Origin: Oxytricha trifallax
Taxonomy: Eukaryota; Ciliophora; Spirotrichea; Sporadotrichida; Oxytrichidae
Length of the DNA: 64,000 nt
Reading direction: 5' to 3'
NCBI GenBank assembly: GCA_000711775.1
Contig: ARYC01001937.1
Location: forward strand, 29,533 to 93,532
The position numbers and the translations under genes are program-made. The stretch's first letter is position 1. Each line of letters starts with the position of its first letter. Below, piece after piece: positions 36,299-47,313 of the stretch. The notes beneath the pieces are model-generated. The model worked only from the letters and a program-made list of their open reading frames with translations. It was not told the DNA's origin and did not search any database.

Positions 36299-36865
36299 AA
36301 GTATTAATTAAAATTAATAAAATTAAATTATTCAATAGTAATTTTTATAAAAATCATCCACTTATTCGAAGTTCAATAAATAATTTAATCTTTTCCAAAA
36401 TTTCCTCTTTATAGATGGCATTATAAAAGTAAATTTTGTATCAATAAGATTCACAAGTCTATAAGTTAATATTTAAATTTAATCTCATCTTAAGAGCATT
36501 CATAGATTCAAATAGGAAAAAGATAAATTTTAATTAATTAATTATTTTTAAAATAAAAATCTTTTAAGATAAAGACTAAACTATGTTTTATTCTAAATAA
36601 TTTTGTAAGTTACATTTTTGATATCTATAATATTTTTAATACATTTCCAGTATTATTTTGAGAAACTGCTTGAGAAAAGCAGAGAAATGAAATTGCAACA
36701 GAGAGGCACTTGTTTGTGAAGTAATTCATACTGATAATGAAATCTACTAGGGATACTGAAAAATATAAAAAGTTGTCAAAAAACTTCCATTTTCTAAAAA
36801 TTCAAAAGTATTGGTTGTTATCTTAAAGCTAACGCATCTATTTTTCTTAAGATTTTCTTATATGA
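36299..36865. other. AT-rich spacer
   Basis: No protein-like frame or repeat recognised between the TBE end and the next MITE-like element. Confidence 0.5.
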
Positions 36866-37131
36866 TAAAACCTCATAGATCAATTAAGAAGCGAGAATTG
36901 GAGTTAAGAAAAATTAGATTAAAATTTATTTATTATTGGCTAATATTAATTATAATTAGGGTAAAATCAAATTTGCACACCCTGATTGGATTATTTTATA
37001 ATGAATATTAATCTAGCCAATAGTTTTAAAAATTAGCCGAAAGACAAAAATTGTACGCCAATAATATTTAAGTCATAATTTAATTGTTCTTAACTCCAAT
37101 TTTTTCTTTTTAATTGATCTATGAGGTTTTA
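36866..37131. mobile_element. MITE-like element with ~75-bp inverted repeats
   Basis: Left arm TAAAACCTCATAGATCAATT (36,866 on) and its inverted copy ending GATCTATGAGGTTTTA (to 37,131) stay alignable for about 75 bp, to ATTATTGGC, with roughly 15-20% differences. The interior is about 110 bp and noncoding. TA abuts both ends, compatible with a TA target duplication. Short frames called across it are accidental. Confidence 0.75.
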
Positions 37132-37929
37132 GAAACTAATAGTATTCTTATGAAAAGATTAGCCTCAGAAAATGTTTTAATATTTATCTATAATAATCTC
37201 AATCGATTCTCACTCAAAATATTAGCAATATTATTTATATTTAATTACATTCTTTTTAGTTTACTAACACTTATTATAAAAAATAAAAAATATCATTCTT
37301 AGATGTTTTTTGTGAAGAAAGCCTTTAAAATAATAATAATGATAATAATTTACAAGATTTTTTAGCTTTTCAAAGTTATCTTTACTAATCTATAAGATTA
37401 TTCTATGAATGATGAAGAGATAGTAGATAACATATTCCAAAGGTACATCACATTTAATAACTTATCTTTAAAAAAATTCATTTTTGTGTAAACTAGCATA
37501 TATTTATACTGATTAATTGATTTAAGATTATACAATATGTAATATATTAATATATTATTTTAGTAATAAAATCCATGAAAAAAGGCAAAATGAAATATAT
37601 TAAAAATCAAAAAACATTATTAATATTTTAACTTTCATGTTTTTTATTATTCTCTTATTTAAGATATAATAATAGTTTGATAGATATGAATCTCCTAGCA
37701 GTTATTTTAACTTAAGAATATTAATTGTTAGCTTGTAATAATGCATTTATATTCAGTTTATTTTAAATATTTATGAAAATTAGTTTAAATAAATGACTTA
37801 TCGTTCAATAATTTCACTCATTTAAATATGAGTTCCCATATTATCGAATTTAGTCTTAAATTATATTAATTCTTTGATTATGCTGCAATTCATTTTTCGT
37901 TTTATTTATTTGTAAATGCAACTTTCAAA
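37132..37929. other. AT-rich spacer
   Basis: AT-rich DNA with no supported gene. Confidence 0.5.
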
Positions 37930-38365
37930 CGAAGAGGCCTTTTCATGAGATAGTTCATTCTTCAATTTACTGTAGTTTTGATAAACTTTCTGAGTAGATC
38001 ACTTTTATTTTGCATTTTTGTATTAGTTTTCCTTAGACTTCTTTGCTTTTAAGTGCTCTCCATATCTCAGTTGCAATTTTCAAAGGGCTTCTCCTTGTTG
38101 CATCAGAGTGGGCACATCAATGTATAACGTGCATTCGTTCAATAAAGAAGTCCACTTAGCAACTCAAAGATTATTATATCACCCTCTACAGTGAATGGAT
38201 TCACTTCAGCGTATCCTTCTATCATGGTGTAGTCATCACTCTCTTTACCTTGTCTACATAGGATTAGTTCTGCCCTCTTTTCAATTCGTTTAGTATTTTC
38301 TCGAATGCTAAGCTCAAATTGATTCTCGAAAATTTTAGCTTTAGTGCTAAGTATCAATGCTCTTC
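37930..38365 (-). pseudogene. Broken coding segment, unknown protein
   Basis: On the minus strand, 38,365 to TGA at about 38,136 is a strongly protein-like frame without reassigned codons (ENQFELSIRENTKRIEKRAE, then YAEVNPFTVEGDIIIFELL). One frame over it continues as ECTLYIDVPTLMQQGEAL, then a TGA, then LQLRYGEHLKAKKSKENQ with TAA as Gln. So one frameshift and one TGA interrupt a protein of at least 130 residues. Not recognised. No transposon ends were seen around it; it could be a macronuclear-destined segment. Confidence 0.45.
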
Positions 38366-38369
38366 CATT

Positions 38370-39085
38370 AAATCATGAGTGAATGTAATTTCATTTTTTC
38401 TTCAATTTTTATTTAAAAAATTTAAATTAAAATTAGAGAATTATAAAACTTGACAGTTATAAATTAATAAAATTTTATGATTGTTCAATATATTTTAATT
38501 TACCTATTTTTCATGTATTTTATTACTATTATCAATAATGGACTTGCCAAAATTACTAATAAATAATTTACTTTTTCATGTTTTTAAGTTAAATACTTAT
38601 AAATCACCATCTTGAACAATTAGCAACTAAGAATGAATAATTGGGCACATTTATTGTTATTTAATATTATATAAGTAATAAGTAATGAATAGTTATGTCA
38701 TAATCATCTTAGAATGTAGATGTATAAACCGTTAAAAATACCCAAAATTAGTTTACTTTATATACACAATTTAAGTTCGTGAATTCTTCCTTAGAAATAG
38801 GTGGAAAAAGTTAAGATGTAAGTTTGTGTATCTTTTGATTCACAATATCAATAATATTTTAAAATCTAGATAAATAGATGAAGGTTAATATTTCTATAAA
38901 GTTATTTATAAGATAACTTATTTTTAAGATTGCACATTGTTAAATAAATATATATTTTAATAAAATATATTTTGTAGCAAACATTTAAAGGTTATATCAT
39001 GAAAATAGTAAAAATACAAATTTAAATGAATATATAAATAGGAAAGTATAAACGTCAATAAATAAAATCAATAATTATCAGAAAT
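38370..39085. other. AT-rich spacer
   Basis: No supported gene or repeat. Confidence 0.5.
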
Positions 39086-39205
39086 GTAATAATAATAGGA
39101 TCACATTGAGGTCTCTGGGGACCCCGATCGATAAAATATGTTGATATATAAGGGTCAAGCCCTTTTAAGTTATATGGATTTCGTTAATATGAGCTATAAC
39201 TACTT

Positions 39206-39990
39206 TCACTTTAAACAATTAACTTCTCTCTCATTTTTGTCTAACCATTTCTTTTTCTTGTTGTGTTCCTTTTTTTGTCTTTGTCTAATTCTGAAATTTG
39301 AGATTGACTAATCTGTTTCATGATGTTTGCCAACAATTTGATTTTCATTTGTACTCTATTGGAGTGTGTTAGTGAGAAGAGCTCTCTCTTGAATACTTCT
39401 TAATTGTATTTCAGCCTGGATCATTTGGCTGAGTTGGTTCACTAGCTAAATTTCCCATTGTCCGAATTATGGATCTGCGTTGACTTAATTGGCTTCAATA
39501 AGTCTTTGGAGTAGTTTGAATCTTAAATCGATAGGGTGAAAATTTTAAAATTTGCTCATTGGAATTTTTGTCTGTACTTCTTATATTCTGAGTAATATAT
39601 CTAGTTTAATGTTCATCGACTATGTATTACTATTTAGGACCGTTTTAGGTTCTGTTGAAGTGTCGATCAGAATCTGGCCAGATTCTCATGTAAAGTTAAG
39701 GCGTGACGTATTAGTAGAGTCCCTATTTAGTACCCCAGTTAAGGTCTGAGACAAATCTAATGTCTGATTTTCGCCTAGGACTCCTTTGGCATTTCTGGAC
39801 CTTCTTCTTGTACATCCATTTCTTTTTGAGTTGAAGAGGTGATGACTTCCTGTTCAATTCTTTTGGAGTTTGGTTGACTTCCTTTGTTTGTATTATAGAA
39901 CTAAGGTCTCTTAATTGGTTACTTTGGATTTAGTTTAAAAGGTTTTTCTTTGAAGTTCCATTCTTATTTTTGGGCTTTTATCCTTTCATA
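39206..39990 (-). pseudogene. Downstream coding blocks of copy iii, frameshifted
   Basis: A frame from about 39,990 to TGA at 39,669 reads WNFKEKPFKLNPKQPIKRPQ and EVITSSTQKEMDVQEEGPEM. A second frame from about 39,680 to TGA at 39,208-39,206 reads IDLRFKLLQRLIEANQ and ends in a Lys-rich tail (RQRQKKEHNKKKKW). An overlapping frame reads VFKRELFSLTHSNRVQMKIK, which resembles the KSDIIQLL block of copy i. At least two frameshifts separate these parts. The basic C-terminus is shared with the other copies. Confidence 0.45.
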
Positions 39991-40621
39991 TTAGATAGTA
40001 GGGTTTTGGTTTAGGGGTATCTGGATTATGTGGAATTAAAAGAAGATTGTTTTGGTTTTGTGGGGATGTCTTTCTACTTAATTTACCTGTAAGTCTCTTG
40101 TTCTTTACTTTTTTATTACTCTTGTACCCTTTTAGTGTGTTAATTTTTGGGTGTTAGTGAGTCTTATATATAAGAAAGACTGTTAAAGAGTTGAGAAAAA
40201 GTTTCTCTCTTTTGGAAGGAATTAATTCGTCGCTGGGAATTTGCCAATTTAATTCATTTAGTTAGGTTGGTGAATCTATAACTTGTTGTTTACAGTTGTT
40301 CTTAATCTTTGGTTGGGACATCTTTTTGTACCAGTCGAATACTTAACTATATAGTTCATTCTTACTATAGTCTAGGGGAAGGGAACCCTCATTCTTCATG
40401 TCCGAGTCTGAGTCGTCTCTGTAGTACATTAGTTATTCTGGGTATTTAGTAGGGTAGGTTTGGACAATAATTTCTTCGCATATCACTGTCTGTTTCTCAA
40501 TGATCGTCATCTATTTCTTGATCATTGCATACTTATGATGCTAATTTGTTGAGAGAGCTTTAGGTTCTAACCCATTTCGGGGAACAAATGTTGAGGAACT
40601 ATTAATTTAGATATGTGCCAT
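39986..40621 (-). CDS. 211-residue ORF of copy iii
   Basis: ATG at 40,621 to TGA at 39,988-39,986 with about ten TAA/TAG as Gln. It starts MAHIQINSSSTFVPRNG, has an acidic patch (YYRDDSDSDMKNEG) at about residue 75 and a Lys-rich, Asn/Gln-rich C-terminus. The acidic patch is comparable to the acidic blocks of copies i, ii and v, but overall similarity is weak, so copy iii may be a different subfamily. Function unknown. Confidence 0.5.
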
Positions 40622-40640
40622 ATCGTCACTGTTCCTTTTA

Positions 40641-41852
40641 GTACTAATTTAATAAGATCAAAAATTTAATAATATAATAATTTTTGTTCGTTTTAGCAAG
40701 CATTTAAAAGATATATAACATTTCTAAAGTTTGATAATTAAAAGTAATTTATTATTTAATGTCTTTTCTTTTAGAATTACATACCCTATGTCTGATTCTT
40801 CTACAAGAAAGCTAAAAAGATGATATTATTTAACTATCATATGCCAAAACTGCTGTAATAGACCAACTACATTGATTCATTTAAAATATTAATTATTAAC
40901 AATTTATAAATAATTAAATATAAAAAAATAATATTTTCCTATTCATTTTGTAAATGTTTATATATTTTAAAAGCAGACCAAATCGATTTCAAATAGTTAG
41001 ATCTTGCATTTCTATTGATAAATTCTTCTAATATAAGAATAATTCTTAATATTATGCTATATTTATGATTTTTGTTGGAATGTTTCTTGCTTTACATTAT
41101 ATATTTGGTAAGATAAGATTATCATGAATTATTTTATAGAGTTCTTAACTAATTATGTTTACCTAACTTATTTATATTTACTCAATTAGTCCTTGTATTT
41201 TTATTAGACTCAAGATAGGCAAAGTCTTGTAATATAAATTTAATTATGAGTGTATTTCATTAATTTTTTCAAATAATTTTTGTTTAATGTTTATTATTTA
41301 TTAATGTTTTTCGTAATGTTATATTTTATAAGCATTTTCATGCGTGAATTATCAAAGTTTCAATATTTTGTTGCTCTTTAGCTTATTCTTCCCCTAGTTG
41401 ATGCTCAGTCTCTCGTTATATCTTTATTTACATTTAAAGTTACGCATAAGTGTATAAAATGTGATGAAAAATAGCTTTATATTTTGAGGAATACTAAAGA
41501 GCTAATTGATATATGAATCTTGATATTTCACAATAAATAATCTTATTATTAAGATGAATAATTATTTTATATTATGTGTCGTAGATATTTTTTATTTTTT
41601 TTTCATAAATAAGATATTAAATTATTGAGAATAGTTTACTAATTTTAATTAATTAATAGTTTTATTGTATTTAATTTTAATAGATTTAAAAACAATTCTA
41701 TTTCTTTTAAATTATTTTTTAGTTGATAATTATTTATTTTTCTTCTATCATTTGAGTTTCTATTCTTATTTCTCTGTTTTAGGTAGTTTTGGTGTGCTAC
41801 TTTCATTGATTGAAGAGGATGACTTAGTCTTCATTGCTATTGGCCTTATTTC
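40641..41852. other. AT-rich spacer
   Basis: No supported gene. A 71-residue frame at 41,665-41,880 is hydrophobic and AT-driven and overlaps the antisense end of the next coding segment. Confidence 0.45.
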
Positions 41853-42287
41853 TCATTTCAGTTTCTTCCCATTTAATTGAATTTTAATATAATTTACTTA
41901 TATTTAAGATTAAAAAGAAGTTGTTTTTAGAGTGAGGTCATTCTTGATGAATCCAGTTTATTTAGCAAATACTTTGTATTCAGCTACTTTTATATTGCTA
42001 AATGACACACAGTCAATAGTTATCTCTTGGATGACAAGTTCATTCATTTTATTGTTTTAAATATGATCGAGAAGATTTACCTAACAGCTCTAGTTGCCTT
42101 CAATGACATTTATGAAGTTTTTTCTTCGTTTGTTCTTTTGTTGATGGTATCGGAAGTAATATTTGTATTTATTAATCTCAAAGTTATTTGATAAGATAGA
42201 TTAGCTTATGCTTTAGGCTGCATTATAAGATGAGCATCGGGAAGGTTTAATTTTCTGTGAGAAGTCATTTCGTTTCAAGCATTTGTT
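41853..42287 (-). CDS. Coding segment, unknown basic protein
   Basis: The minus-strand frame from a TGA at 42,290-42,288 to TGA at 41,855-41,853 is open for 144 codons with about nine TAA/TAG as Gln. It reads protein-like throughout: KRNDFSQKIKPSRCSSYN, YKYYFRYHQQKNKRRKNFIN, NELVIQEITIDCVSFSNIK. A Tyr/Lys/Arg-rich centre suggests nucleic acid binding (inference). No ATG at the start, so it is a 3' exon, a fragment or a macronuclear-destined segment. A second frame just upstream (WLQISIFNCRAAKKLICC, 42,290-42,350) may be its frameshifted continuation. Confidence 0.5.
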
Positions 42288-42486
42288 TCATGCAACAAAT
42301 TAATTTTTTTGCTGCTCTACAATTAAAAATAGATATCTGCAGCCATGTGTTTGTATCTTTAATTGATATGTTTTATAAATATTTATAATATAAAAGTATT
42401 TTTACTTTTATCATTATGTTATTCTTATTAAACAGGAGACCGTTTTTTAGTGTCTTTTAATGAAAATTAATTTTTTACTAATAAAA

Positions 42487-42880
42487 TATCCTCAAAGTAC
42501 CGAATTTTAGGATAGTTGATGGTTCTATCATCATCGTTCCAATCTTAGTCTTCTTACACCTCGTTGTTTTAGTCTTCATATTCTGATAGTGTTCTTGACA
42601 TTTCTTCATTGTCGTTGTAATTGATTTACTTCAATAATTGTATTCTATCTTAAGCTCTTGTTGGATTTCAAATTGGATATGTTTAACTGTACCTAGGAGA
42701 TATTTAAGAGGTTGCTACTAGTTCTGTTGAAAGATCTTCTAGTTCCTTCCAACATCTAAAATGGATATTTTCTTGATCGTCTACTTTTGATTTTGATTTG
42801 TACTGCTTGTTATAGTTTGTGGTTTTGTTCCAGTTGGTATCTTAAGAAGTAGCCTGCTTATGATACTAGAATAATAGAAG
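42487..42880 (-). mobile_element. Fragment of an (ATT)n-tailed element ORF-a, copy v
   Basis: Minus-strand coding remnants with many Gln codons end in an acidic block (NDNEEMSRTLSEYEDQNNEV, then DWNDDDRTINYPKIRYFED) that resembles DDEDSYWRDENKQIYSDES of copy i. A frameshift lies near 42,640. No ATT tail or 3' hairpin module follows, so both ends are missing or diverged. Confidence 0.4.
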
Positions 42881-42884
42881 TGGA

Positions 42885-44095
42885 ATCTAACTTATCATCT
42901 TGGAGTAAACTACAAATCTATTTAAGACAATGATTCTTATTACAAATAGAGTTTACAAATTATAACTTGTCTCATTTCTTTTCGATCTGTGATTATATAT
43001 AGATATTTAGCTAGCTCTAAATAGTTTCGAGATCTTGTTCACATGTGTTAAGATTTCTATTATATGAATTTAATTTGGGTTTTATATCTTATTTTTTCAA
43101 TTTAAAAGCTATATGATGGATTATTAATTAATAATTCGAGTTAAGTAATTAAATTACTCAAATTCATAATGATATTTATTAGTTGATTATGTTTTGTAAG
43201 TTATTAACAATTTTTGAAGAGCTTGTACTCTTCCATAATAGAACTTCTCAAGAATCAGTACTACAGTACATAAATTTAGTAGGCAAATAGTTGCAAGCTT
43301 TTTTATTTTCACTTTCATACAATATTTTTTATTATTAATATTGCATATTTAAAAAAATTAAAAATTAATTGTAGAAACATTTATAAGACATGATTTAATT
43401 ATAATTTTATAGTTAATTTTAAAAACAAAAATAATAAGTATATCTCTAATTATTTAATGAGCTCATCTAAAATCAATATATAAAAATATATTTAATCATA
43501 GTAATAATATATATTTACCTGAATTTAAATTTGACATAAAATTCTTATTATATAATTAAAATATTAAAAACTTTTAATATACAACCGATCTTTACAAAAT
43601 ATCAATATTAATCTAAACAAATTTAAAATTTATGTAATTTAAGTGGATGATAATAAAACTTTAAGAGTCAAGTATTTGGCATTCTGTAGAAAAATAATTT
43701 TGATTATCTATCATTAAACAATTCATTAAAGTATTATTAATTAATTATTTATTATTATACGAATATATTTTTATTAAATAATCTCGAAAGAAAAAATAAA
43801 AATAAATGAAAGGTGGCAATTTTGTTCCAAGCCAGTTGAACAGGCATATCAATTATATATTTCTTATAAAGTTTCACGTTATTTCCATACTTATTCTTAT
43901 ATATATCTAATTTAGAGTGATTCTTTTTCTAATTTGACTCTTTCAAGAGACCATAAATACTTCATTGTTTTACAAATAGATTAAGCTACAACCACTTGCC
44001 AATCATTCTATGAACGTGCTTTATTATTTTCTGTTTAATTATGATAATAAATAAAGTTTATTTAATAATATACTTAAATAATTAATATCAATAAA
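42885..44095. other. AT-rich spacer
   Basis: AT-rich DNA with no supported gene or structured repeat. Confidence 0.5.
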
Positions 44096-44115
44096 ATAAA
44101 ATTAAGAAATATAGA

Positions 44116-44592
44116 ATGGGTATATTGAGCAAACTACAAAGAGACATCTTAAAAAAAGACATATAATATAAAGATAAGTAACATCTCACACAATTTATTA
44201 TCTAACTCATAAAAAAAAACAAGAATAAGGACTCACATATTTAAAATTATTAACCTCACAGGCAGAACCTTTCTCATAAAAGCCTCTATCTCACAATCGA
44301 GTTTCATATACAAATGACCAAAGGCTAGTTCAGAGAAGAGAACTTATTTTTAATAGTTCACAAATGGACTAAAAAACTACTATGGATGATTTTACTTTTT
44401 TCTATTAATAATAAGTTAATAAAATCCCCACTAACTAGATAATAACAACAATAGTAAAGTTAGGAGAGTTCAGTAATCATTGCTAAATTTAATAACGAAC
44501 AAGCAGCTCCACCACATAAAATCCTTACCCTATCTTCCTCAACTCCCACTATCTAATAGGGAGATGGAAACTAAGAAAATCATTTATTGTGA
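44116..44592 (+). CDS. ORF-a of (ATT)n-tailed element, copy iv
   Basis: ATG at 44,116 to TGA at 44,590-44,592 gives 158 residues, more than 20 of them Gln encoded by TAA/TAG. It starts MGILSKLQRDILKKD, parallel to MGILNKIQ in copy ii. One frame over, just upstream of the TGA, the conserved motif KKIIYCEKQEDRSS begins and continues as an acidic, Ser-rich C-terminus to about 44,760, so the TGA reflects a frameshift near 44,570. A run of Gln codons lies at 44,440-44,457. Function unknown. Confidence 0.5.
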
Positions 44593-44869
44593 GAAATAAG
44601 AAGACAGGAGCTCAGTTAAAGAGAAAGAAGAATGCAACTACCTAATCAACTCAAGCTACTAACCTAGGAACTCTGAAGGAAACACACTCAAATTTACAAT
44701 GACATATAATACGTCACTAATTTAATTTAGTATTAAATAGGAAATTTTAATATTTAAGGTTCATTACAAAATATCAATCCAAATTAAAAATTAAAAATAA
44801 ATGAAAATTAATATTTAATGCCATTAAATACTACAATACTTAATGGAAAGCATCTTAAAGACTTAAATA

Positions 44870-45488
44870 AGACAAAGATTTTATACCAAAGAGTTTTGCA
44901 TCTACATTAGAGTTAATGACACTAACTCTATATTATTCAAAACCAGAAACTCTTCTAACAGGATATAACATCAGTCTATGTAAACACCGTCATTAATTCC
45001 CAGTAAAATATAGTAACTATGGATTATGGCGAGTTGAAAGCTTTTATAAGTCAAATACCAACCCAATGGTTGACACATTGTAAGCAAGTGCTGACATGGT
45101 TAGACTTTTTAACCAATGTATCTTGAAAACACAAACAGCTTAAACTAAGGCACGCGTCAAGATTACAGTCGACTACCAAGATCATTTAAACAGAGCGGAG
45201 ATTTATGTCAAATGTCTTCTAACACATGCATATTTCCTCAAATCTGACTTCATTTAAATGATAAATATTAGTATGAAAAATGAACTAAGACAAAAGCAAA
45301 TTAAATTTTTCATACAAGTCTCAGCTTTTGAGCACCAATTCAAATTCAAACACAATAAAGATACCATCCAAAATCTAAACTCCAAAAGAGGGGCAAAAAA
45401 GGAATCTACAGAGAGAAAAGATACTAACGAAGAAGAAAATTAGGAAGAAGAAGATGAACAAATTGAGTCAGTATATAAAAATAAATGA
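44870..45488 (+). pseudogene. ORF-b of (ATT)n-tailed element, copy iv
   Basis: A frame containing MDYGELKAFISQIPTQW (from 45,019) meets a TGA at about 45,123 and continues one frame over as VDYQDHLNRAEIYVKCL, THAYFLKSDFIQ and a Lys-rich then acidic C-terminus (KKESTERKDTNEEENQEEED) ending at TGA 45,486-45,488. It matches the ORF-b blocks of copies i and ii residue for residue around KCL...HAYF-K-D-IQ. Confidence 0.55.
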
Positions 45489-45589
45489 GAATTTCCGAAG
45501 AGAAAGAGATGGCACTTAAATATTAACAAACATATAAGATAGGGAATCATAGATACCTTACTTTGATCATATTATTATTATTATTAAAA

Positions 45590-45924
45590 ATTAGATCACA
45601 AAAAAACATGAATACTCTATATGATTTTAATTTAATAAATTGTTTTAATATTGATTAAATTCAATCTAATCTGGAAAATAGGGAAATAAAAATCTAAAAT
45701 TAATTATATAGATATCTACTGCTGCTTTAATATGCGTTTTGTCTTATATGCTATAGTAATCAAATTGCTACATTTAATTATGTAATGCACTTTTATTAGC
45801 TTTTGTGGTCAAAATCTTTATGAATCATCAAAATACTCGGATAAAATTTGAATATTCACTAGATATTTGTTTAGGAATTAAAAAAATATACATATAATGT
45901 ATTTCCTAACATTTTAATTGTTGT
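45590..45924. other. AT-rich spacer
   Basis: No supported gene. Confidence 0.5.
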
Positions 45925-45971
45925 CTTCACAAAGCGAGAAATTTTTCATAGATTATTCTCGCTTTGTGAAG
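45925..45971. repeat. Perfect 16-bp hairpin, CTTCACAAAGCG type
   Basis: CTTCACAAAGCGAGAA is followed after 15 nt by its exact complement. It is isolated in AT-rich noncoding DNA and resembles the 6,252, 6,678 and 8,405 hairpins in size but not sequence. Confidence 0.9.
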
Positions 45972-46737
45972 TATTTTTAATTTGCTAATTTTATTAATAA
46001 TATATGTTACTATTTTTAAAAATAAGTGATATATAATTAAATTAATCAATTAATTTTTAAAAATAGATCAAAAACTTATAAAACCTGGTTGTATTTTATT
46101 GATCATTTGTCAGTATACATGTTTCTCCTCTTATCCAATAAAAATTGCGATACTTAAAAAGATTTGCTTTTATTCATATTCTATTGGATCTTGTTATTCC
46201 CGTTAAAATATCAAAGAATATGATATTTTTTAAGTTAAAACTTATTTTGTTTTCATTTTTATGTTGATTCAACAGTATTTTTCTATGCATTGTCTTAAGT
46301 TATGCTTGCTGATAATATTATTACAAGTCATTTGCTCAAATTCCCAAGGTAAGAAAATTTTGATATTTTTCTACATTCAATTAATTAAAGATAAATATAT
46401 ATAGTTAAGAAATTTATAATTGTATATTTGTGTATTTTATTGTTGAAATTTGGCGATTATTCAAATCATAGCTGATTCTTAAAAACGACTAAAGTCAAGA
46501 TTTGTTGTGAAAATAGAAAAATTTATTGCTCATTGTTAAAATTGGTGTCTTTAATTTATGACATTCGAATTTGAATAGAATGGTAATAAAATGATCAATA
46601 TTCATTAATACATTTATAGTTTTAAAAACTGTGATAAAAATCGAATTTGTGGCAAAAATAACTTCATTTGTTGAAAATTGTACAAAAATATTAAAAATGA
46701 CGCTCTTTAGTATTAATTATGCATAATTAGTCACTTT

Positions 46738-46944
46738 TTGCAAAAATGTGATGACCAAAATCCCAAGTTGAACAGAGTGATCGAATTTTTGAAAATCGCA
46801 TATATTGGTAAATCTATTCAAAAATTGGGAGGTCTTAAAATTTTTAATTGCAACAGTACCATTGAAAAGAAGCTGGTAAAGGAAATTGAGCAGAAGTTAG
46901 AAATTTTCTATATAATAGCTGAAAAAATTTCTAAAAAAAACTGA
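46738..46944 (+). CDS. Possible coding segment, unknown
   Basis: About 68 codons to TGA at 46,942-46,944, without TAA or TAG, reading KLNRVIEFLKIAYIGKSIQK and EKKLVKEIEQKLEIFYIIAE. Amphipathic helical composition is protein-like. There is no ATG (the first codon is TTG), so it would be an exon or fragment. Moderate chance of being spurious. Confidence 0.3.
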   Translation: MQKCDDQNPKLNRVIEFLKIAYIGKSIQKLGGLKIFNCNSTIEKKLVKEIEQKLEIFYIIAEKISKKN

Positions 46945-47059
46945 ATAATATGATGCTTAGAGAATCTTCTCTATTCCAAATTTCTACAATTCTTGAAACA
47001 GTTATATTTAAGACGAGTTTTTTATAACAATAGTCCATGTTGCCAAACGTCTCAGGTAT

Positions 47060-47073
47060 TCACCTCGAGGTGA
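47060..47073. repeat. 14-bp perfect palindrome
   Basis: TCACCTCGAGGTGA is a perfect palindrome in AT-rich DNA. About 85 bp downstream, CGTCGTC and GGCGACG form another short inverted repeat (about 47,157-47,178). Possible protein-binding site; no further support. Confidence 0.5.
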
Positions 47074-47313
47074 TAGAAATTGCTGTTTTGTGTGTATCTG
47101 TCCAGAATTTTATGTAATTATTTAAAAATTCATAATTGTCTAAGCAGACGTGTAATTCGTCGTCTTGTAACAGGCGACGTCCTCAAGTCAAAGATGATAT
47201 TTAAGTTAGCACAAAGTTTTATTATTTATTTCACAATACTCTATAGTCTCAAATCTATCAATTATTTACCTCTTCAATGCAATAAACTTATATTAATAAT
47301 AATAGAAGAATAG

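Larger units (their letters stand above)
39086..40640 (-). mobile_element. Full-length (ATT)n-tailed two-ORF element, copy iii
   Basis: Minus orientation, about 1.55 kb. The 3' end on the minus strand reads AAGGGCTTGACCCTTATA, then GATCGGGGTCCCCAGAGACC, TCAATGTGATCC and ATTATTATTA (39,086-39,175). The coding parts upstream carry a 211-codon ORF and two further protein-like blocks in other frames. Confidence 0.65.
44100..45585 (+). mobile_element. Full-length (ATT)n-tailed two-ORF element, copy iv
   Basis: It starts at about 44,100 with AAGAAATATAGAATGGG and ends at about 45,585 with CTTTGATCATATTATTATTATTA. The 3' hairpins are partly decayed here (ATAGGGAATCATAGATACC). Length about 1.49 kb, matching the other copies. 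ORF-a and ORF-b are separated by about 130 bp of AT-rich DNA. Confidence 0.6.

Noticed and set aside
36811-37302. Two ORFs of 62-66 residues
   Set aside because: They overlap the inverted arms of the MITE-like element and read as AT-driven hydrophobic strings.
47080-47313. 77-residue ORF downstream of the 14-bp palindrome
   Set aside because: Composition is Ile/Leu/Tyr-rich and patchy, it begins with TTG rather than ATG, and nothing around it supports a gene.
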